In this document: one piece after another, positions 1 to 9,211 of the stretch | Layout of the letters: the number at the start of each line of letters is the position of its first letter | How positions within the stretch are numbered: position 1 is the first letter of the stretch | Source: Burkholderia sp. Ax-1724 | GTDB taxonomy: Bacteria > Pseudomonadota > Gammaproteobacteria > Burkholderiales > Burkholderiaceae | Reading direction: 5' to 3' | DNA length: 64,000 nucleotides | Assembly: GCF_011752995.1 (NCBI RefSeq) | Contig: NZ_VWWL01000007.1 | Span: 186,001-250,000 of the forward strand | Position numbers and translations under genes: made by a program | The notes under the pieces: generated by a model | Seen by the model: the letters and a program-made list of their open reading frames with translations, nothing else | What the model was told of the DNA's origin: nothing | Databases searched by the model: none

Positions 1-397
1 CCGCGAGCACGCCGAGCGTCGACGCATTCACGCCGAGCACGTTGCCGAACAGCAGCGCCGTGACCTGGGTCGCGTAGGCGGTGAAGAAGTGCAGAAACAG
101 CAAGCCGAAACCGAGCGACAGCGAAAGAATCACGCCGATCGCGACGTCGCGCCCCGCCAGCCGCTCGCCGAGCGCGCCCATGCCGACACCGGCCGCGAGC
201 GTGAAGCCGATCATCCCCCAGATCGGCGAGATGCCGATCAGCACCGCGCCGGTCGCGCCGGTGAAGCCGACGTGCGAGAGCGCGTGGCCGGCGAAGGTCT
301 GTCCGCGCATCACGAGGAAATAGCCGACCACGCCGGCCAGCACCGCGACGATCCCCGACGCCGCGAATGCGTTCACCATGAAATCGTATTCAAACAT
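1..397 (-). CDS. znuB: Metal (zinc-type) ABC transporter permease, 3' part missing
   Basis: Inner-membrane permease of an ABC-3/ZnuB-type metal importer; 132 residues are visible and the gene runs off the left edge. The translation is strongly hydrophobic, with predicted helices around residues 10-30, 55-75 and 95-115. The segment MRGQTFAGHALSHVGFTG is typical of this permease family. The ATG at 397-395 overlaps the stop of the upstream ATPase gene by 8 nt, which implies translational coupling. Zinc rather than manganese is inferred from the histidine-rich tail of the ATPase and the Zur-like site upstream of the operon; the sequence alone does not prove the metal. Confidence 0.9.
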   Translation of the reverse strand, partial: MFEYDFMVNAFAASGIVAVLAGVVGYFLVMRGQTFAGHALSHVGFTGATGAVLIGISPIWGMIGFTLAAGVGMGALGERLAGRDVAIGVILSLSLGFGLLFLHFFTAYATQVTALLFGNVLGVNASTLGVLA

Positions 398-1403
398 CGT
401 GCTTGTGTCCGTCGCGTGAGTCGTGCGGGTTCGAATGGCCGTGCGAGGGTTTGTGCGCATGACCGTGGCCGTGGTCGTGCGAGTGAGAATGAGCGTGCGA
501 ATGTCCGCCGTCCTCGTCGTGTTCATGCTCGTGATCGTGCTTCTCGACTTCGACGCCGCCCGACATCACGAAGATGCGGCCATTAACGCGCATCACGTCA
601 ATCGGCGAGCCATAGAGGCGCGACAGTACCGGCCGCGTAATGACCTCGTCGACGGTGCCGAGCGCCGCGACGCCGCTGCCGAGATACAGCACGCGATCGA
701 TCGAGTTCAGGAGCGGATTCAGTTCGTGCGCGGAGAACAGCACCGCGATGCCGAGCTCCTGCTGCACGCGCCGCACGAGTTCGACGACGCTCTTCTGATG
801 ATGCGGATCGAGGCTGATCAACGGTTCGTCGAGCAGCAGCAGCTTCGGGTTGCCGAGCAGGCACTGCGCGAGCAGCAGCCGCTGCCGCTCGCCGCCCGAC
901 AGCTCCGACAGCGGCCGTTTGGCGAGGCCGGTTGCGCCGACCAGTTCGAGCACGCGATCGACGTCCGCGCGCGTTTTCGCATCCGCATGCGGCAGGCCCC
1001 AGCGATGACCGTCGGCGGCCATCGCGACGAAATCGCGCCCGCGCACGCGGCGGCCCGCGAGGGCGCTGCGCGTCTGCGGCATATAGCCGATCGAGGCATT
1101 GCCGCGCTCGACCACCTGCCCGAGCACGCGAATCGTGCCGACCGCGGCCGGCACGAGGCCGAGCACCGCGCGCATCAGCGTCGTCTTGCCCGCGCCGTTC
1201 GGCCCGAGCACGCCGATGAACTCGCCCTGGTTTACGACGAAGCTGGTGTCGCGCAGGATCGTGCGTTCGCCGAGTTCGAGCGTCACGCGCTCGAGTTCGA
1301 GCACGGGCGTGTCGCGCCGGACGGCGCCGGCGGCGGTGGTGGGTGTTCCGGGCGACGGGCCCGTTGACGTACCCGCTGGCGCATGGCGGCCAGTCGAAGT
1401 CAT
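390..1403 (-). CDS. znuC: Metal ABC transporter ATP-binding protein with His-rich C-terminal tail
   Basis: Cytoplasmic ATPase (337 aa) powering the metal importer. Seen: Walker A GPNGAGKTT at about residues 67-75, signature LSGGER at 168-173, Walker B LLLLDEP at 188-194, then a tail (about 289-337) with roughly twenty His residues mixed with Asp and Glu. The tail is absent from minimal ZnuC proteins and could bind or sense zinc (inference). An in-frame upstream start exists, but the ATG at 1403-1401 has a purine-rich ribosome site and overlaps the previous gene's stop as ATGA. It lies between the binding-protein and permease genes in one operon. Confidence 0.92.
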   Translation of the reverse strand: MTSTGRHAPAGTSTGPSPGTPTTAAGAVRRDTPVLELERVTLELGERTILRDTSFVVNQGEFIGVLGPNGAGKTTLMRAVLGLVPAAVGTIRVLGQVVERGNASIGYMPQTRSALAGRRVRGRDFVAMAADGHRWGLPHADAKTRADVDRVLELVGATGLAKRPLSELSGGERQRLLLAQCLLGNPKLLLLDEPLISLDPHHQKSVVELVRRVQQELGIAVLFSAHELNPLLNSIDRVLYLGSGVAALGTVDEVITRPVLSRLYGSPIDVMRVNGRIFVMSGGVEVEKHDHEHEHDEDGGHSHAHSHSHDHGHGHAHKPSHGHSNPHDSRDGHKHDV

Positions 1404-2374
1404 GGAGTGGTTCCTTTGGCGCTTGCGCCTTGTGCCGCGTTCGTGTCGCCCGCGGCGAGCGCCTTGCCGAGCGCGTCGAGCTGCGTGAGCATCCACGTCT
1501 GATAGGTCTTGCCGGCCGGCAGCGTTTCGGTGACGCTCAGCGTCGGGACCTTCGATTGTTGCGCGAGCTTCAGCATGCGTTGGGTCAGCGCCTCGGTGGC
1601 CTGGCTGTTGTAGATCAGTACGCGCACGCGCTGGTCGCGCAGGTCGCGTTCGAATGCGGCGATATCGGCCGCGCTTGCTTCGGTGTCGTTCATCGTGGCG
1701 AGCTGGAAGCGCTGGTTGCGCATACCGAGGCCGATCGCGTCCGACATGTAGCCGAACACCGGCTCGGTCGCCGTGACCGGCAGGCCCGCATAGCGGCCGT
1801 GCAGTTCGGCGACCTTCGCGTCGATCGGCTTCAGCGAATCGAGAAACTTCGCGAGGTTCGCATCGTACGCCGACTTGTGCGCCGGGTCAGCCGCGCCGAG
1901 CGCGTCGTGGATCGCGCGCGCGACTTTCGGCATCGTCGCCGGGTCGTACCACAGGTGCGGATTGTCGCCGCCTTTCCTGCCAGTGAGGTCGGCCGCGACG
2001 ATCACGGTGCGCTGCGCGCCTTTCGAAGCGGCCAGCAATTTTGCCATCCACGGATCGTAATCGGCGCCGTTGTAGACGACAAGGCTCGCATGCTGCAACG
2101 CGCGCGCGGTGGCCGGGCTCGCTTCGAACAGATGCGGGTCCTGGTCCGGATTGCTGAGGATGCTCGTCACGTCGACGCGCTCGCCGCCGAGTTGCCGCAC
2201 CACGTCGCCGTAGAAATTTTCCGCCGCGACCACCGGGATTTTCGCGCCGGCCCGAGCTTCGGCGGCGAACGCGCCGTGGCCGACGGCGACGGCGGCGAGC
2301 CCGGACGCCAGCAGATACTTCGACAGCTTCAGCGCGCGCTGCGCCCCGGTCAACATCGAGCCGATTCGTTTCAT
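1400..2374 (-). CDS. znuA: Metal ABC transporter substrate-binding protein (ZnuA/PsaA family)
   Basis: Periplasmic metal-binding protein (324 aa), first gene of the importer operon. Seen: a basic N-terminus and hydrophobic signal segment ending near AFAAEA (about residue 38). Candidate ligands are the His residues in DPHLF and NPHLW and the Glu in TEPVF. It lacks the long charged His-rich loop of enterobacterial ZnuA, and the third ligand position is Glu, as in PsaA/MntC-like proteins, so zinc versus manganese specificity is open. The start at 2374 was chosen because a typical signal peptide begins there; a longer in-frame start at 2410 adds a non-signal-like stretch. It ends in a 4-nt overlap with the ATPase gene. 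Confidence 0.9.
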   Translation of the reverse strand: MKRIGSMLTGAQRALKLSKYLLASGLAAVAVGHGAFAAEARAGAKIPVVAAENFYGDVVRQLGGERVDVTSILSNPDQDPHLFEASPATARALQHASLVVYNGADYDPWMAKLLAASKGAQRTVIVAADLTGRKGGDNPHLWYDPATMPKVARAIHDALGAADPAHKSAYDANLAKFLDSLKPIDAKVAELHGRYAGLPVTATEPVFGYMSDAIGLGMRNQRFQLATMNDTEASAADIAAFERDLRDQRVRVLIYNSQATEALTQRMLKLAQQSKVPTLSVTETLPAGKTYQTWMLTQLDALGKALAAGDTNAAQGASAKGTTP

Positions 2375-2502
2375 CGTGGTGTCCTGTTGCGTGAGAGTTG
2401 AATGAGCCACCTGGCGTGGCGGTGACGAAGACGCGGGAAGACGCGGCGACGCCTTCGGGCGGCAACCGCTTGCGGATCGCCGCGCAAGAGTGCGATGAGG
2501 CC

Positions 2503-2527
2503 GAAATGATATAACGTATCGCGATTT
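2503..2527. promoter_or_regulatory. Candidate Zur box upstream of the metal importer operon
   Basis: GAAATGATATAACGTATCGC and the following bases match the left half of the proteobacterial Zur consensus (GAAATGTTATA...) closely and the right half poorly. It lies about 130 bp upstream of the first gene of the minus-strand importer operon and about 185 bp upstream of the plus-strand dehydrogenase gene. Zinc-dependent repression of the importer is inferred from position and similarity only. Confidence 0.5.
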
Positions 2528-2600
2528 TTGTCGTCAGGCCGTGTGGGCGGCCGCGCCGCCGCTCCTGCCGCGCTGCACCATCGAAATCTGGCGAGGCGCC

Positions 2601-2629
2601 TTGACATGACCCGGTCCGTATCCGATCAT
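2601..2629 (+). promoter_or_regulatory. Sigma-70 promoter of the sorbitol/polyol operon
   Basis: A perfect -35 TTGACA (2601-2606), 17-bp spacer and -10-like GATCAT (2624-2629; 4 of 6 matches). The same arrangement (TTGACT, 17 bp, GATCAT) precedes the dalD operon at 13443-13415, which supports both. It would give a leader of about 75 nt before the GTG start at 2712. Confidence 0.65.
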
Positions 2630-2674
2630 TCGATCACCAGTGGAGCAATTGCTCGATCAATGAGCGTTCGCTCA
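2623..2674. promoter_or_regulatory. Polyol operon operator (shared with dalD operon)
   Basis: Three elements overlap and follow the -10: CGATCATTCGATCAC (2623-2637), the perfect palindrome GAGCAATTGCTC (2643-2654), and TGAGCG-TT-CGCTCA (2661-2674). The first two recur, in the same order and spacing relative to the promoter, upstream of dalD (13421-13390 on the minus strand). Placement over the -10 and start site suggests a repressor site; the natural candidate is the SorC-family regulator encoded at 9212-10168. Confidence 0.6.
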
Positions 2675-2711
2675 CTGCGCAGCGGAATGCAAAACGAACC
2701 GGAGACAGGCC

Positions 2712-3494
2712 GTGGCGGCACGATTGCAGGACAAAGTGGCGATTCTGACGGGCGCGGCAAGCGGCATCGGCGAGGCCGTGGCCCGGCGCTATCTCGACGA
2801 GGGCGCGCGCTGCGTGCTCGTCGACCTGAAGCCCGCCGACAGTTTCGGCGCCGCGCTGCGCGCCGCGCACGGCGAGCGCGTCTTCTGCGTAAGCGCCGAC
2901 GTTACGCGCCGCGACGACATCGCCCGCATCGTGGCGGCCGCGCTCGAACGCTTCGGCCAGATCGACATTCTCTTCAACAACGCGGCGCTGTTCGACATGC
3001 GCCCGCTGCTCGACGAATCCTGGGACGTGTTCGACCGGCTCTTTTCGGTCAACGTGAAGGGCATGTTCTTCCTGATGCAGGCGGTGGCGAGCCGGATGGT
3101 CGAGCAGGGCCACGGCGGCAAGATCATCAATATGTCCTCGCAGGCCGGCCGGCGCGGCGAGGCGCTCGTCTCGCATTACTGCGCGACCAAGGCGGCGGTG
3201 CTGAGCTATACGCAGTCGGCGGCGCTCGCGCTCGCGCCGCATCAGATCAATGTGAACGGCATCGCACCCGGCGTTGTCGATACGCCGATGTGGAGCGAGG
3301 TCGACGCGCTGTTCGCGCGCTACGAAAACCGGCCGCTCGGCGAGAAGAAGCGCCTCGTCGGCGAGGCGGTGCCGCTCGGCCGCATGGGCCTGCCCGACGA
3401 CCTGACCGGCGCCGCGCTGTTTCTCGCCTCGGCCGATGCGGACTACATCACCGCGCAAACGCTGAACGTCGACGGCGGCAACTGGATGAGTTGA
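2712..3494 (+). CDS. smoS: Sorbitol dehydrogenase, SDR family (SmoS/PolS type)
   Basis: NAD-dependent oxidation of D-sorbitol (D-glucitol) to D-fructose; relatives also accept galactitol. The 260-aa protein has the Rossmann motif TGAASGIG (residues 13-20), the NNAALFD segment (89-95), catalytic Ser in NMSSQAGRRGE (140-150), and YCATK with Y156 and K160. It ends in the family-typical NVDGGNWMS. Similarity to Rhodobacter sphaeroides SmoS is recognisable along the whole length. The start is GTG at 2712 with GGAGAC six bases upstream. It is first in the operon with the SmoEFGK-like importer, so imported polyol would be oxidised directly. Confidence 0.9.
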   Translation: MAARLQDKVAILTGAASGIGEAVARRYLDEGARCVLVDLKPADSFGAALRAAHGERVFCVSADVTRRDDIARIVAAALERFGQIDILFNNAALFDMRPLLDESWDVFDRLFSVNVKGMFFLMQAVASRMVEQGHGGKIINMSSQAGRRGEALVSHYCATKAAVLSYTQSAALALAPHQINVNGIAPGVVDTPMWSEVDALFARYENRPLGEKKRLVGEAVPLGRMGLPDDLTGAALFLASADADYITAQTLNVDGGNWMS

Positions 3495-3545
3495 GGAACG
3501 GACCGGGAGCGGGCACCTTGCCCGCTCGCGGCGGCGCGTCACTTG

Positions 3546-3610
3546 GCGAAGCGAATGCGCGAAATGAACGCGCAAAGCGAACGTGCAAAGCGAACGCGCG
3601 AAACCAAAGC
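3546..3610 (+). repeat. 13-bp tandem array, five copies
   Basis: Five contiguous degenerate 13-mers: GCGAAGCGAATGC, GCGAAATGAACGC, GCAAAGCGAACGT, GCAAAGCGAACGC, GCGAAACCAAAGC. The array begins 51 nt after the dehydrogenase stop codon. It is followed by a two-copy 11-bp repeat (AACGTACCCA at 3621 and 3632) just before the ribosome site of the next gene. Confidence 0.85.
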
Positions 3611-3655
3611 AGCACGACATAACGTACCCAGAACGTACCCAAAAAGGAGACAGCA

Positions 3656-4978
3656 ATGAAACCCGCTCTCAAAACCGCGCTGAAGGCGCTGAGTGCCGGC
3701 GCGGCGACCTGCTTCGCGCTGAGCGCGTCGGCGGCGACCATCACGATCGCCACGCTGAACAATCCGGACATGATCGAGCTGAAGAAGCTCTCGCCCGCAT
3801 TCGAAAAGGCGAATCCGGACATCAAGCTGAACTGGGTGATCCTCGAGGAAAACGTGCTGCGCCAGCGCGCGACGACCGACATCACGACCGGCAGCGGCCA
3901 GTTCGACGTGATGACGATCGGCGCATACGAAACGCCGCAGTGGGGCAAGCGCGGCTGGCTCGCGCCGCTCACGAACCTGCCCGCGAGCTATGACCTCGAC
4001 GACGTCGTGAAGACGGCGCGCGACGGTCTCTCCGCCAACGGCCAGCTGTATGCGCTGCCGTTCTACGTCGAAAGCTCGATGACCTATTACCGCAAGGACC
4101 TGTTCGACAAGGCCGGCCTGAAGATGCCCGATCAGCCGACCTACGACCAGATCGCGCAATTCGCCGACAAGCTCACCGACAAATCGAAGGAACAGTACGG
4201 CATCTGCCTGCGCGGCAAGGCGGGCTGGGGCGAGAACATGGCGTATGCGACCACGCTCGTGAACACGTTCGGTGGCCGCTGGTTCGACGAGAAGTGGAAC
4301 GCGCAACTGACCTCGCCGGAATGGAAGAAGGCGATGACGTTCTACGTCGATCTGCTGAGGAAGGACGGCCCGCCGGGAGCGAGTTCGAACGGCTTCAACG
4401 AGAACCTCACGCTGATGTCCTCGGGCAAGTGCGCGATGTGGATCGACGCGACCGTCGCGGCCGGCATGCTCTACAACAAGCAGCAGTCGCAGATCGCCGA
4501 CAAGGTCGGCTTCGCCGCGGCGCCGGTCGAGGTCACGCCGAAGGGTTCGCACTGGCTGTGGGCCTGGGCGCTGGCGATTCCGAAGTCGTCGAAGCAGGCC
4601 GACGCGGCGAAGAAGTTCATTACGTGGGCGACCTCGAAGGACTACATCGGGCTGGTCGCGAAGGATGAAGGCTGGGCCTCGGTGCCGCCGGGCACGCGCC
4701 AGTCCACCTATGCGCGCCCCGAGTACCGGCAGGCCGCGCCGTTCGGCGACTTCGTGCTGAAGGCGATCCAGACGGCCGACCCCGATCATCCGACGCTCAA
4801 ACCCGTGCCGTACACCGGCGTGCAGTTCGTCGGGATTCCCGAGTTCCAGTCGTTCGGCACGGTGGTCGGCCAGAGCGTGTCGGGCGCGATTGCCGGTCAG
4901 ATGACGGTCGATCAGGCGCTCGCGGCCGGCAATGCCGCCGCCGATCGCGCGGTGAAGCAGGCCGGATACCAGAAGTAA
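3656..4978 (+). CDS. smoE: Sorbitol/mannitol ABC transporter substrate-binding protein
   Basis: Periplasmic polyol-binding protein (440 aa), orthologous in sequence and context to SmoE/MtlE. Seen: signal peptide with cleavage after ALSASA (about residue 26), then TITIATLNN. The family-typical blocks CLRGKAGWGENMAY and ASSNGFNENL and the region from LWAWALAIPK onward are present. AGGAGA lies before the ATG. It is 161 nt downstream of smoS and 253 nt upstream of the first permease gene. This longer gap may permit higher expression of the binding protein, but no terminator hairpin was recognised in it. Confidence 0.92.
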   Translation: MKPALKTALKALSAGAATCFALSASAATITIATLNNPDMIELKKLSPAFEKANPDIKLNWVILEENVLRQRATTDITTGSGQFDVMTIGAYETPQWGKRGWLAPLTNLPASYDLDDVVKTARDGLSANGQLYALPFYVESSMTYYRKDLFDKAGLKMPDQPTYDQIAQFADKLTDKSKEQYGICLRGKAGWGENMAYATTLVNTFGGRWFDEKWNAQLTSPEWKKAMTFYVDLLRKDGPPGASSNGFNENLTLMSSGKCAMWIDATVAAGMLYNKQQSQIADKVGFAAAPVEVTPKGSHWLWAWALAIPKSSKQADAAKKFITWATSKDYIGLVAKDEGWASVPPGTRQSTYARPEYRQAAPFGDFVLKAIQTADPDHPTLKPVPYTGVQFVGIPEFQSFGTVVGQSVSGAIAGQMTVDQALAAGNAAADRAVKQAGYQK

Positions 4979-5231
4979 CGCGCGAAGCAACGCATCGACT
5001 CGCGCGGGCGTGGCCGCGGGCAACCGGTCCGGCGGCCCACTCCCACGTCGATCGCTGCGTCACACGCCGGCCGATCCACGTCGGCCGGCTCCCGCAGTAC
5101 AGCGGGCCGTTCGCCTGCGCCGCGTTTCGTGCGGCTTACGAGGCTCACGTGGCACGCCATCGCACATGATGCCGATGACGTCCGCGCGGTTCAGGCGAAC
5201 GCCCCGCGCATTACCGAACAGGTGATCCATC

Positions 5232-6167
5232 ATGCGTCCTTTGCGCCTGCCCCTCATGCAAGCTCCTCCTCAGTCCGAAAAAGAACGCGAAGCCCGCAAG
5301 GCGAATTCGGCCCGCTGGCTCGTGATGCCGTCGGTCGGCGTACTCGTGCTGTGGATGGCGATTCCGCTCGCGATGACGATCTGGTTCTCGTTCTCGCGCT
5401 ACAACCTGCTGAATCCGGACCTGCGCGGTTTCGCCGGCCTCGACAATTACCGCTATCTCGCGACCGATCCGTCGTTCATCCCGTCGATCGTGCACACGAT
5501 CGAGCTGATCGTCTCGGTGCTCGTCATCACGGTGGGCGGCGGCGTGCTGATGGCGGTGCTGTTCGACCGCAAGTTCTACGGCCAGGGCGTCGCGCGGCTG
5601 CTCGCGATCGCGCCGTTCTTCGTGATGCCGACCGTCTCCGCGCTGATCTGGAAGAACATGATCCTGCACCCGGTGTACGGCCTCGTCGCGCAAGCGATGC
5701 GCTCGCTCGGCATGCAGCCGGTCGACTGGTTCGCCGACTATCCGCTGACCGCGGTCATCATGATCGTCGCGTGGCAGTGGCTGCCGTTCGCGTTCCTGAT
5801 CCTGTTCACGGCGATCCAGTCGCTCGACCAGGAGCAGAAGGAAGCCGCGAAGATCGACGGCGCGGGTCCGTTCTCGATGTTCTTCTACATCACGCTGCCG
5901 CATCTGAGACGCGCAATCGCGGTCGTGGTGATGATGGAGACGATCTTCCTGCTGTCGATCTTCGCCGAAATCTATACGACCACGGGCGGCGGTCCGGGCA
6001 ATGCGACCACCAACCTGTCGTACCTGATCTTCTCGCTGGGCCTGCAGCAGTTCGACGTCGGTCTCGCCTCGGCGGGCGGCATTCTCGCGGTCGTGCTGGC
6101 CAATATCGTGTCGTTCTTCCTCGTGCGGATGCTCGCGAAGAACCTCAAAGGGGAGTACGAAAAATGA
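5232..6167 (+). CDS. smoF: Polyol ABC transporter permease 1
   Basis: Inner-membrane permease (311 aa) of the sorbitol/mannitol importer, MalF-type. Six predicted membrane segments begin at about residue 31. The cytoplasmic EAA loop EAAKIDGAGPFSMFFYITLP contacts the ATPase. The ATG at 5232 is used; an alternative ATG at 5256 lacks a better ribosome site. The stop overlaps the next permease's ATG as ATGA at 6164-6167, indicating translational coupling. Confidence 0.9.
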   Translation: MRPLRLPLMQAPPQSEKEREARKANSARWLVMPSVGVLVLWMAIPLAMTIWFSFSRYNLLNPDLRGFAGLDNYRYLATDPSFIPSIVHTIELIVSVLVITVGGGVLMAVLFDRKFYGQGVARLLAIAPFFVMPTVSALIWKNMILHPVYGLVAQAMRSLGMQPVDWFADYPLTAVIMIVAWQWLPFAFLILFTAIQSLDQEQKEAAKIDGAGPFSMFFYITLPHLRRAIAVVVMMETIFLLSIFAEIYTTTGGGPGNATTNLSYLIFSLGLQQFDVGLASAGGILAVVLANIVSFFLVRMLAKNLKGEYEK

Positions 6168-7051
6168 GCCACGCTGCTTCTACGTCCGCCTCTACGTCTG
6201 CCTCGACGACGCAGCCGGTCGCGGTGCCGACCAAATCGCCGTTCGAGACGGTGACCCGCGCCATTCCCGGCGTGATCGCCTGGCTCGTCGCGCTGCTGCT
6301 GTTCTTCCCGATCTTCTGGATGACGATCACCGCGTTCAAGACCGAGCAGCAGGCCTATTCGTCGTCGCTGTTTTTCACGCCGACGCTCGACAGCTTCCGC
6401 GAGGTGTTCGCGCGCAGCAACTACTTCTCGTTCGCGTGGAACTCGGTGCTGATCTCGGTCGGCGTCACGCTGCTGTGCCTGATTCTCGCGGTGCCGGCCG
6501 CTTATGCGATGGCCTTCTTCCCGACGCGCCGCACGCAGAAAGTGCTGCTGTGGATGCTCTCGACCAAGATGATGCCGTCGGTCGGCGTGCTGGTGCCGAT
6601 CTATCTGCTGTGGAAAAACAGCGGCCTGCTCGATACGGTGTCGGGTCTCGTGATCGTCTACACGCTGATCAATCTGCCGATCGCGGTGTGGATGTCGTTC
6701 ACGTACTTCGCCGAGATTCCGCGCGACATTCTCGAAGCCGGACGCATCGACGGCGCGGCGACGTGGCAGGAGATCGTCTATCTGCTGATGCCGATGTCGC
6801 TGCCGGGGCTCGCCTCGACCGCGCTGCTGCTCGTGATCCTGTCGTGGAACGAGGCGTTCTGGAGCATCAATCTGTCGAGTTCGAACGCGGCGCCGCTGAC
6901 CGTGTTCATCGCCTCGTATTCGAGCCCCGAGGGCCTGTTCTGGGCCAAGCTCTCCGCTGCATCGCTGCTCGCGGTCGCGCCGATCCTGATCGTCGGCTGG
7001 CTGTCGCAGAAGCAGCTGGTGCGCGGTCTCACGTTCGGGGCGGTCAAATGA
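6164..7051 (+). CDS. smoG: Polyol ABC transporter permease 2
   Basis: MalG-type permease (295 aa) with six predicted helices and the EAA loop EAGRIDGAATWQEIVYLLMP. The N-terminus holds a short Ser/Thr/Ala repeat (residues 2-16) encoded by imperfect 9-bp repeats. The start at 6164 is fixed by the 4-nt overlap with smoF and the GGGGAG ribosome site. Its own stop overlaps the HAD gene start (7048-7051). Confidence 0.9.
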   Translation: MSHAASTSASTSASTTQPVAVPTKSPFETVTRAIPGVIAWLVALLLFFPIFWMTITAFKTEQQAYSSSLFFTPTLDSFREVFARSNYFSFAWNSVLISVGVTLLCLILAVPAAYAMAFFPTRRTQKVLLWMLSTKMMPSVGVLVPIYLLWKNSGLLDTVSGLVIVYTLINLPIAVWMSFTYFAEIPRDILEAGRIDGAATWQEIVYLLMPMSLPGLASTALLLVILSWNEAFWSINLSSSNAAPLTVFIASYSSPEGLFWAKLSAASLLAVAPILIVGWLSQKQLVRGLTFGAVK

Positions 7052-7788
7052 CGGCAGGTGCGCAACAAGACGCGGGCGCGTCTGTGGACACGGCGGCGGC
7101 CGGCATGCGTCAATTCGCGTTGATCTGCGATTGCGACGGCGTGCTGATCGACAGCGAAGCCGTGGCCGCGCGCATGCTCGTGCGCGAACTCGAAGCGCGC
7201 TGGCCCGGCGCCGATGTCGAAGCGGTCGTGCTGCCGCTGCTCGGCCTGCGCATCGAGCGCGTGCTGCGGGACGCGGCGGCGCGGCTCGGCAGGACGCTCG
7301 ACGCCGCCGACATCGACGCGATCCGCCGCCCGGTCGAAGCGGCGGCCGTGCAGGCGCCGGCTGTCGACGGCATCGAGGCGGCGCTCGCCCAGGTGCCGCT
7401 CGTCAAAGGCTGCGCGAGCAACAGCTACCGGCCCTATGTCGAGACGGTGCTGGCGCGCACGGGTCTCGCGCGCTTCTTCGGCGACCGCCTGTTCTGCGCC
7501 GATTCGGTGCCGAATCCGAAACCCGCACCCGACGTCTATCTCGCGGCGGCGCGCGGCGTCGGTCTCGCGCCGGGTGCGTGCCTCGTCGTCGAGGACAGCG
7601 TGACCGGCGCGACGGCGGCGACGGCGGCGGGCATGACGGTGCTCGGCTTCGTCGGCGGCGGTCATGCGAGCGATGCGCAGATCGATCGCCTGCATGCGGC
7701 CGGCGCGCGTCACGTCTTCGACGACATGCGGCAATTGCCCGAGCTCGTCGCGCAATGGACCTTGAGCGCGACGGCGGCGGCGCCCTGA
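7048..7788 (+). CDS. HAD-superfamily hydrolase (phosphatase-like) in the polyol operon
   Basis: 246-aa HAD hydrolase of the beta-phosphoglucomutase/phosphatase subgroup. Seen: motif I DCDGVLIDSE with nucleophile D28 and acid/base D30, motif II in KGCASNS, motif III Lys in NPKPAPDVYL, motif IV VVEDSVTGATAA. It is translationally coupled to smoG (ATGA overlap) and followed by the importer ATPase gene, so it belongs to the polyol pathway. The substrate is unknown; dephosphorylation of a polyol or ketose phosphate formed by side reactions is an inference. HAD genes occur in the same slot in some smo/mtl clusters. Confidence 0.85.
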   Translation: MTAGAQQDAGASVDTAAAGMRQFALICDCDGVLIDSEAVAARMLVRELEARWPGADVEAVVLPLLGLRIERVLRDAAARLGRTLDAADIDAIRRPVEAAAVQAPAVDGIEAALAQVPLVKGCASNSYRPYVETVLARTGLARFFGDRLFCADSVPNPKPAPDVYLAAARGVGLAPGACLVVEDSVTGATAATAAGMTVLGFVGGGHASDAQIDRLHAAGARHVFDDMRQLPELVAQWTLSATAAAP

Positions 7789-7868
7789 GCAACGACAGGA
7801 CTTCCTGATTTAACGACTGGCAGCGGTACGCGTTACGCAGTACGGACAGCATTACACGGAGACACATC

Positions 7869-8975
<1,107 letters not shown>

Positions 8976-9130
8976 GCGCGTGATTGCGCGATTGGGTGAA
9001 GGCAGGGGCGGGCGGCATGCGCGCCGCCTGCCTCGATCAGGCCGCGTGGTTCGAGCGTGACGGGCGGTGAACCTGCCCGGGCGTGGCCGCGCTCAGCCAT
9101 CTGACGAAGCGTGCTCGCGAGGCGTGGGTG

Positions 9131-9163
9131 CCGAATGAGCGCCGAACGAGTACCGAATAAGCG
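9131..9163 (+). repeat. 11-bp tandem array, three copies
   Basis: CCGAATGAGCG, CCGAACGAGTA and CCGAATAAGCG are contiguous in the gap between the convergent polyol operons. The array ends 48 nt from the stop codon of the minus-strand regulator gene. Confidence 0.7.
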
Positions 9164-9171
9164 TCGATCAA

Positions 9172-9205
9172 GCCGGCGCGCGAGGCAACGGCCTCGCGCG
9201 CCGGC
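9172..9205. terminator. Perfect GC-rich hairpin between convergent operons
   Basis: Two 15-bp perfectly complementary arms (GCCGGCGCGCGAGGC and its complement) are separated by AACG. There is no proper U tract (GTTTCC follows on the plus strand). It sits six bases beyond the stop of the SorC-family gene and serves both converging transcripts by position. Called a bidirectional terminator or transcript-end stabiliser by structure and location. Confidence 0.6.
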
Positions 9206-9211
9206 GTTTCC

